A DNA stretch of 5,630 nucleotides, from assembly GCA_946479515.1 (NCBI GenBank), contig CAMLGF010000119.1, positions 1 to 5,630 on the forward strand. Reading direction: 5' to 3'. Positions 1-5,630 of this stretch are shown in pieces (within the stretch, counting starts at the first letter, position 1; each line of letters starts with the position of its first letter). This DNA comes from an uncultured Pseudomonadota bacterium (lineage in GTDB: Bacteria > Pseudomonadota > Gammaproteobacteria > Steroidobacterales > Steroidobacteraceae). The position numbers were made by a program, and so were the translations under genes. The notes beneath the pieces were generated by a model, which was given only the letters and a program-made list of their open reading frames with translations, did no database searches and had not been told where the DNA came from.

Positions 1-110
1 CGGTGCCGGGGTAAGGTTCTCGGGGTTATTTCAGTTTTGAGCTGACGCAGCGCCAGGTCGAGGCCTTCGCTCAAACCTGAAATAACCACGAGAACCTTCA
101 CCCGGCACCG
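1..110. repeat. Long imperfect inverted repeat (hairpin) at the 3' end of rnt
   Basis: Positions 1-42 and 69-110 are reverse complements with 4 mismatches in 42 (positions 11, 12, 23 and 35 of the left arm), separated by a 26-nt loop (43-68). The right arm includes the last codons and stop of rnt, so rnt transcripts would fold a very stable stem right at the stop codon. It could act as a bidirectional terminator between convergent genes, as a 3' mRNA-stabilising hairpin, or be a copy of a dispersed palindromic element (REP/MITE-like). There is no U-tract typical of an intrinsic terminator. The left arm begins at base 1, so it may extend outside the window. The structure is seen directly; its function and copy number are unknown. 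Confidence 0.85.
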
Positions 111-781
111 TACAACACCTGCGCGCGCGCGTCCGCGCTGCGCCAGACGGCGTCGAGTGCATTGCACACCTCGCAGAAGATGTCGGCCGTGCGTTCGGCG
201 TCGTAGCGCGCCGAATGCGCTTCGTTCGAATCCCAGCTCAGGCCGCACACCTGCGCGGCCTTGGCCAGCACGGTCTGGCCGAATGCCGCGCCGGCCAGCG
301 TCGCGGTGTCGAAGCAGGAAAAGGGGTGGAAGGGATTTCGCTTGATGTCCGCGCGCGCCACGGCGGCATTGAGGAACCCCAGGTCGAAGGCGGCGTTGTG
401 ACCGACCAGCACCGCGCGCCGGCAGCCCTGGGTTTTCATGACCGCGCGCACCTCGGTGAAGATGCGGCCCAGCGCGTCCTTTTCCGGTAACGCGGGGCGC
501 AGCGGGTGGTAGGGGTCGATGCCGTTCACCGCGAGCGATGCCGCCTCGATGTTGGCGCCTTCGAAGGGCCGCACGTGGTACGAGTGCGATTCCCCGCGCT
601 GCAGCCGTCCGTCGGCGCCGAACTGGATCATCACGGCGCAGATCTCCAGCAGCGCATCGGTGGCGCAATTGAAGCCGCCGGTTTCCACGTCGATGACCAC
701 CGGCAGGAACTGCCGGAAGCGCCGGCTCATGAGCGGCGGCGGCGCCGGCGTGAGGCTTTCGGGTGAGCCGGGTGAATCCAC
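98..781 (-). CDS. rnt: Ribonuclease T (3'-5' exoribonuclease, DEDDh family)
   Basis: RNase T removes 3'-terminal nucleotides during tRNA end turnover and 3' maturation of 5S, 23S and other small stable RNAs; it acts in the cytoplasm as a homodimer. The 227-residue product aligns throughout with E. coli RNase T (215 aa) at a constant offset of 8. All DEDDh catalytic residues are present: D31 and E33 ([10 protein letters not shown]), D133 (HNAAFD), H189 and D194 (HSARYDAE). The KRNPFHPF block (147-154) and basic residues R21/R23 near the N-terminus match nucleic-acid-binding positions. Aromatic substrate-stacking positions F37, F132 and F154 are kept, while the equivalents of E. coli E73 and F77 are A81 and V85. 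The start is GTG at 781, preceded by AGGGA six bases upstream; the internal ATG at 728-730 has no ribosome site. It lies 9 nt after pyrC and is probably co-transcribed with it. The last codons lie in the terminal inverted repeat. Confidence 0.96.
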   Translation of the reverse strand: MDSPGSPESLTPAPPPLMSRRFRQFLPVVIDVETGGFNCATDALLEICAVMIQFGADGRLQRGESHSYHVRPFEGANIEAASLAVNGIDPYHPLRPALPEKDALGRIFTEVRAVMKTQGCRRAVLVGHNAAFDLGFLNAAVARADIKRNPFHPFSCFDTATLAGAAFGQTVLAKAAQVCGLSWDSNEAHSARYDAERTADIFCEVCNALDAVWRSADARAQVLYGAG

Positions 782-787
782 GGCCGG

Positions 788-792
788 TCCCT
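788..792 (-). promoter_or_regulatory. Ribosome binding site of rnt overlapping the pyrC stop
   Basis: The minus strand reads AGGGA here, six bases before the GTG at 781, and shares bases with the TAG stop of pyrC (793-791). It decides the GTG start of rnt over the downstream ATG and suggests translational coupling of rnt to pyrC. Confidence 0.6.
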
Positions 793-1825
793 AGCCCAGC
801 TGCCAGCGGACGATCTCGCCGGCGCGCATCGGCACCAGCGTGCCGCCATCCAGCGAATACGGGTAGTTAGCGGGCGGCGACCAGTCGCGCTTCACCAGGC
901 GGATGTGCGTGGAATTGCGCGGCATCCCGTAGAAATCCGCGCCGAAGTCGGCCGCGAAACCTTCCAGCGCCGCGAGCCTGCCGGCGGCTTCGAAGGCCTC
1001 GGCATACAGCTCGATACCGGCGTGTGCGGAGAACATGCCGGCGCAGCCGCAGGCGTTCTCCTTGGTGCCGCGTTCATGCGGCGCGCTGTCGGTGCCGAGG
1101 AAGAAGCGCGGATTGCCGCTGGTGGCCGCGGCCAGCAGGGCCTGGCGGTCCGGCTCGGTCTTGAGGATGGGCAGGCAGTAATAATGAGGCCGGATGCCAC
1201 CCTCGAGCAGGGCATTGCGATTGTGGAGCAGGTGCTGCGGGGTGATGGTGGCGCCCACGCCCTCGCGCGCGCCGGTCACGAACTCCACCGCGCGCGCGGT
1301 GGTGATGTGCTCGAACACCACGCGCAGTTTCGGAAAGCGCCGCAGCGTGGGCGTGAGCACGTCGTCCATGAACCGGTGCTCACGCTCGAAGATGTCGACC
1401 TGGTGCCCGGTCACTTCGCCGTGCACCAGCAGGGGCAGGCCGGCGTCGCTCATGCACGCCAGCACCTCGTCGATGCGCCTTATGTCCGTGACGCCGGAAT
1501 CGGAGTTGGTGGTCGCGCCGGCGGGATAGAGCTTGCAGGCCTTCAGCCACGGGCTCGCGCGCGCACGCTCGATTTCCGCGACGTCCGTGTTGTCTGTCAG
1601 ATAAAGCGTCATCAGCGGCGTAAACGCGCTGCCCTCGGGCAGGGCGGCGAGGATGCGCTGCCGATAATCAGCCGCGGCCTGCACCGTGGTCACCGGTGGC
1701 TTGAGATTGGGCATGACGATCGCGCGCGCAAAGCGCGCCGCGGTAAACGGCAGCACTGCGGCCATGGCGGCGCCATCGCGCAGGTGCAGGTGCCAGTCGT
1801 CGGGGCGGCGGATCTCGATTTCCAC
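791..1825 (-). CDS. pyrC: Dihydroorotase (class II, PyrC)
   Basis: This zinc enzyme interconverts N-carbamoyl-L-aspartate and L-dihydroorotate, the third step of de novo pyrimidine synthesis, in the cytoplasm. The 344-residue product is full length against E. coli PyrC (348 aa) and collinear with it. The amidohydrolase metal-site residues are all visible: H12 and H14 (HLHLRD), the carboxylated lysine K98 (KLYPAGATTN), H135 (LVHGEV), H173 (FEHIT) and D246 (LGTDSAPH). Also conserved are the IRRPDDW start, the VMPNL segment (37-41), the TPQHLL segment (195-200) and the cysteine pair in CGCAG. The start is GTG at 1825, chosen because the protein then begins only four residues after the E. coli one; no clear Shine-Dalgarno precedes it. 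It is the first gene of a minus-strand pair with rnt and is divergent from aceE. Nothing suggests it is damaged. Confidence 0.97.
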   Translation of the reverse strand: MEIEIRRPDDWHLHLRDGAAMAAVLPFTAARFARAIVMPNLKPPVTTVQAAADYRQRILAALPEGSAFTPLMTLYLTDNTDVAEIERARASPWLKACKLYPAGATTNSDSGVTDIRRIDEVLACMSDAGLPLLVHGEVTGHQVDIFEREHRFMDDVLTPTLRRFPKLRVVFEHITTARAVEFVTGAREGVGATITPQHLLHNRNALLEGGIRPHYYCLPILKTEPDRQALLAAATSGNPRFFLGTDSAPHERGTKENACGCAGMFSAHAGIELYAEAFEAAGRLAALEGFAADFGADFYGMPRNSTHIRLVKRDWSPPANYPYSLDGGTLVPMRAGEIVRWQLG

Positions 1826-1855
1826 TCGTAAGCTGCTGTAGGGACAGGGGTTTGC

Positions 1856-1884
1856 TTGACCGCGGGGCGCTAAGAAACGATCAT
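1856..1884 (+). promoter_or_regulatory. Candidate sigma-70 promoter for aceE-aceF
   Basis: TTGACC (1856-1861, five of six to the -35 consensus) is followed after 17 bases by GATCAT (1879-1884, four of six to the -10). Transcription would begin near 1891, leaving an aceE leader of about 100 nt. The spacing is ideal but the -10 is weak, and no PdhR-type ATTGGT..ACCAAT operator is seen nearby. This is inferred from motif matching only. Confidence 0.35.
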
Positions 1885-1885
1885 A
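1880..1885 (-). promoter_or_regulatory. Candidate -10 element for the pyrC-rnt operon
   Basis: The minus strand reads TATGAT, five of six to the -10 consensus, about 55 bases before the pyrC GTG. No good -35 lies at 16-18 bases upstream, so it would need an activator or be weak. It overlaps the candidate aceE -10 on the other strand. Confidence 0.3.
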
Positions 1886-1925
1886 CCGCGCCTTGTTTTC
1901 CCGCCCCTCATCTCATTTTCAACGC

Positions 1926-1948
1926 GGCGCATGCTAGCACAGCGCGCC
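1926..1948. promoter_or_regulatory. Imperfect dyad in the aceE leader, possible operator
   Basis: A perfect 8-base palindrome TGCTAGCA (1932-1939) is flanked by GGCGC (1926-1930) and GCGCC (1944-1948), slightly off-centre. It lies between the candidate divergent promoters and the aceE start. No known regulator site is recognised, and GC-rich flanks pair easily by chance. Confidence 0.15.
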
Positions 1949-1973
1949 CGGCTCTCTTTGCGCCGCTGCCCCC

Positions 1974-1979
1974 GATAAT
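1974..1979 (+). promoter_or_regulatory. Possible proximal -10 box (GATAAT) immediately before aceE
   Basis: GATAAT matches five of six bases of the -10 consensus and ends nine bases before the aceE ATG, so transcription from it would begin almost at the start codon. No -35 match is present at the right distance. It is noted because aceE lacks a Shine-Dalgarno, which a leaderless or near-leaderless mRNA would explain. Confidence 0.15.
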
Positions 1980-1988
1980 GGACACCCA

Positions 1989-4648
<2,660 letters not shown>

Positions 4649-4652
<4 letters not shown>

Positions 4653-5630
4653 GCACGGTTGAAGTACGCGTCCCCGACATGGGGAATTTCGAGTCGGTGA
4701 CCGTCATCGACGTGTTGGTGAAGCCGGGCGACGCCATCGACATCGATACGCCGCTGGTCACGCTGGAAACCGACAAGGCCACCATGGACGTGCCTTCCAC
4801 CGCGAAAGGCCTGGTGGAGCAGGTACACGTGAGCAAGGGCGGCCAGGTGTCTGCGGGATCCGTCGTGGTCACCGTGAAGGCCGAAACTCAGGCTGGCGGA
4901 TCTGCGGCGCCCGCGCCGGCTGCCGTCAAGGCGCCGCCCGCCGCCGCCGCGGCGCCGGCACCCGCGGCGCCCGCCGCCAGTGCGGCACCCACTTCCATCG
5001 AAGTGCGCGTGCCCGACATGGGCAGCTTCGATTCGGTCAGCGTGATCGACGTGCTCGTGAAGGCGGGCGATACCATCGACATCGACACGCCGCTGGCCAC
5101 GCTGGAAACCGACAAGGCGACGATGGACGTGCCCTCCACGGCCAAGGGCGTGGTCGAGAAGGTGCACATCGCCAAGGGCGGCAAGGTGGGGCCCGGCGCG
5201 GCCGTGGTGACGGTGAAGGGATTCGCCGCTGCCGCCGCCAGCGCTCCCCCGCCGGCTGCGCCTGCGCCTGCGGCCGCGGCCAACCGGGCGCCGGCGCCCG
5301 CACGTGCCGCCGCGCCCCAGGGCGTGGCGCAGTCGTTGCCGGGCCCGCGCGGCCTGCCGGCCATCGACGAGGCTTCCTTCGGCAGCGCGCATGCCTCGCC
5401 CTCGGTGCGCAAGTTCGCGCGCGAGCTCGGCGTGAACCTCGGCAGTGTGCGCGGCAGCGGCGAGAAGGGCCGCATCCTGCGGGTTGATAAGGCCGGCGAA
5501 AAACCGCACGAGATTTTCACCCACGACGGCGTGCAATACATCTGGGCGATGCGCCAAACGCCCGACGGATTGCTCTACGCCGCGACCGGGCCGAACGTTT
5601 CCTCTTTGGTGACCTTCATGGTGGTGTTCA
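4649..5630 (+). CDS. aceF: Dihydrolipoyllysine acetyltransferase (E2 of pyruvate dehydrogenase), 5' part; tail probably foreign
   Basis: E2 carries the acetyl group from E1 on lipoyl arms and passes it to CoA; it forms the core of the complex. Two lipoyl domains are visible (about residues 3-77 and 116-190), each with the ETDKATMDVPS motif; lipoylated lysines are K43 and K156. They are followed by Ala/Pro-rich flexible linkers (78-115 and about 191-245). A peripheral-subunit-binding domain begins near residue 250 (SPSVRKFARELGVNL) and runs to GEKGRILR (272-278). Beyond residue 278 (nt 5482) the expected end of that domain is missing and an unrelated sequence continues in the same open frame to the window edge. 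The catalytic domain with its HxxxDG motif is not present. The ATG at 4649 overlaps the aceE stop (ATGA), implying coupled translation. Only 4649 to about 5482 should be read as genuine aceF; the rest is a suspected chimera. Confidence 0.9.
4664..5218 (+). repeat. Tandem lipoyl-domain duplication within aceF
   Basis: Positions 4664-4879 and 5003-5218 encode the two lipoyl domains, 113 residues apart. A hand codon-by-codon alignment gives about 80% nucleotide identity with no gaps, including a 21-nt exact block around the lipoyl-lysine codon. Repeated lipoyl domains are normal in E2; the DNA similarity suggests homogenisation or a fairly recent duplication. Confidence 0.8.
5483..5597 (+). other. 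Foreign-looking fragment resembling a bacterial beta-propeller (WD40/NHL-like) protein
   Basis: In the aceF frame this reads RVDKAGEKPHEIF, then a GVQYIWAMRQTPDG blade and LLYAATGPN. That pattern, RVD..G...., then YIWA....DG.LYAATGPNG, resembles a blade of beta-propeller proteins in large environmental bacteria, and nothing like it belongs in an E2. G+C over 5481-5630 is about 59% by hand count, against about 78% over 5281-5480. Both boundaries fall in short stretches compatible with the neighbouring sequence. The family assignment is from memory of the motif and is moderate; the discontinuity itself is clear. Confidence 0.55.
5578..5630 (-). other. Aldehyde dehydrogenase fragment, antisense at the window edge
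   Basis: The minus strand from 5628 to 5581 reads NTTMKVTKEETFGPVA, which matches the strongly conserved (M)KV..EETFGPV segment of the aldehyde dehydrogenase superfamily near the C-terminal part of the fold. The frame hits a TAG at 5577-5575, exactly where the sequence becomes the propeller-like fragment, so it is only a scrap of a gene. The plus-strand reading of the same bases (VSSLVTFMVVF) has no family resemblance. Too short to say which aldehyde dehydrogenase. Confidence 0.55.

Noticed and set aside
3..14. End of a convergent plus-strand gene (…VPG, TAA at 12-14)
   Set aside because: Only three codons are in view and they lie inside the inverted repeat, so no gene can be supported.
905..1831. 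308-codon plus-strand open frame antisense to pyrC
   Set aside because: It mirrors pyrC, has no recognisable motif, and long antisense frames are expected in high-GC genes; pyrC is certain.
4901..5000. GC-rich low-complexity run read as a possible repeat array
   Set aside because: It is the Ala/Pro-rich inter-domain linker of E2, normal for this protein.

Overview
The window (about two thirds G+C, tightly packed) looks like a chromosomal housekeeping stretch from a high-GC gammaproteobacterium. RNase T (rnt) is essentially confined to Gammaproteobacteria, the pyrC-rnt pairing is familiar from Pseudomonas-type genomes, and the pyruvate dehydrogenase E1 is the homodimeric AceE type. The genus cannot be fixed from the sequence. 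The window may be a whole metagenomic contig: it starts inside a long inverted repeat and ends in what looks like joined foreign fragments.

Layout. 1-110 is a strong inverted repeat (42-nt arms, 26-nt loop) whose right arm covers the end of rnt. On the minus strand, pyrC (dihydroorotase, 1825-791) is followed 9 nt later by rnt (exoribonuclease T, 781-98); both start with GTG, and the rnt ribosome site overlaps the pyrC stop. A 163-bp divergent intergenic region (1826-1988) carries candidate promoters facing both ways. On the plus strand, aceE (pyruvate dehydrogenase E1, 1989-4652) overlaps aceF (dihydrolipoyl acetyltransferase E2, from 4649) by ATGA. aceF shows two lipoyl domains and a peripheral-subunit-binding domain (PSBD).

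The last ~150 bases are the anomaly. At about 5482, inside the end of the PSBD, the E2 sequence stops matching its family and becomes a fragment resembling a beta-propeller (YIWA...YAATGPN). G+C falls from about 78% to about 59%. At about 5582-5597 this in turn runs into a fragment that reads, on the minus strand, as the EETFGP region of an aldehyde dehydrogenase. Each switch falls in a stretch of about 15 nt compatible with both partners, and the middle piece is roughly one short read long. I interpret this as assembly or amplification chimerism rather than a new fusion gene.

Function. PyrC makes dihydroorotate for pyrimidine synthesis, RNase T trims RNA 3' ends, and AceE/AceF are the first two subunits of the complex converting pyruvate to acetyl-CoA (lpd would be expected downstream but is not in view). 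Apart from the terminal hairpin and the chimeric tail this is ordinary core genome; I see no new multi-gene system.
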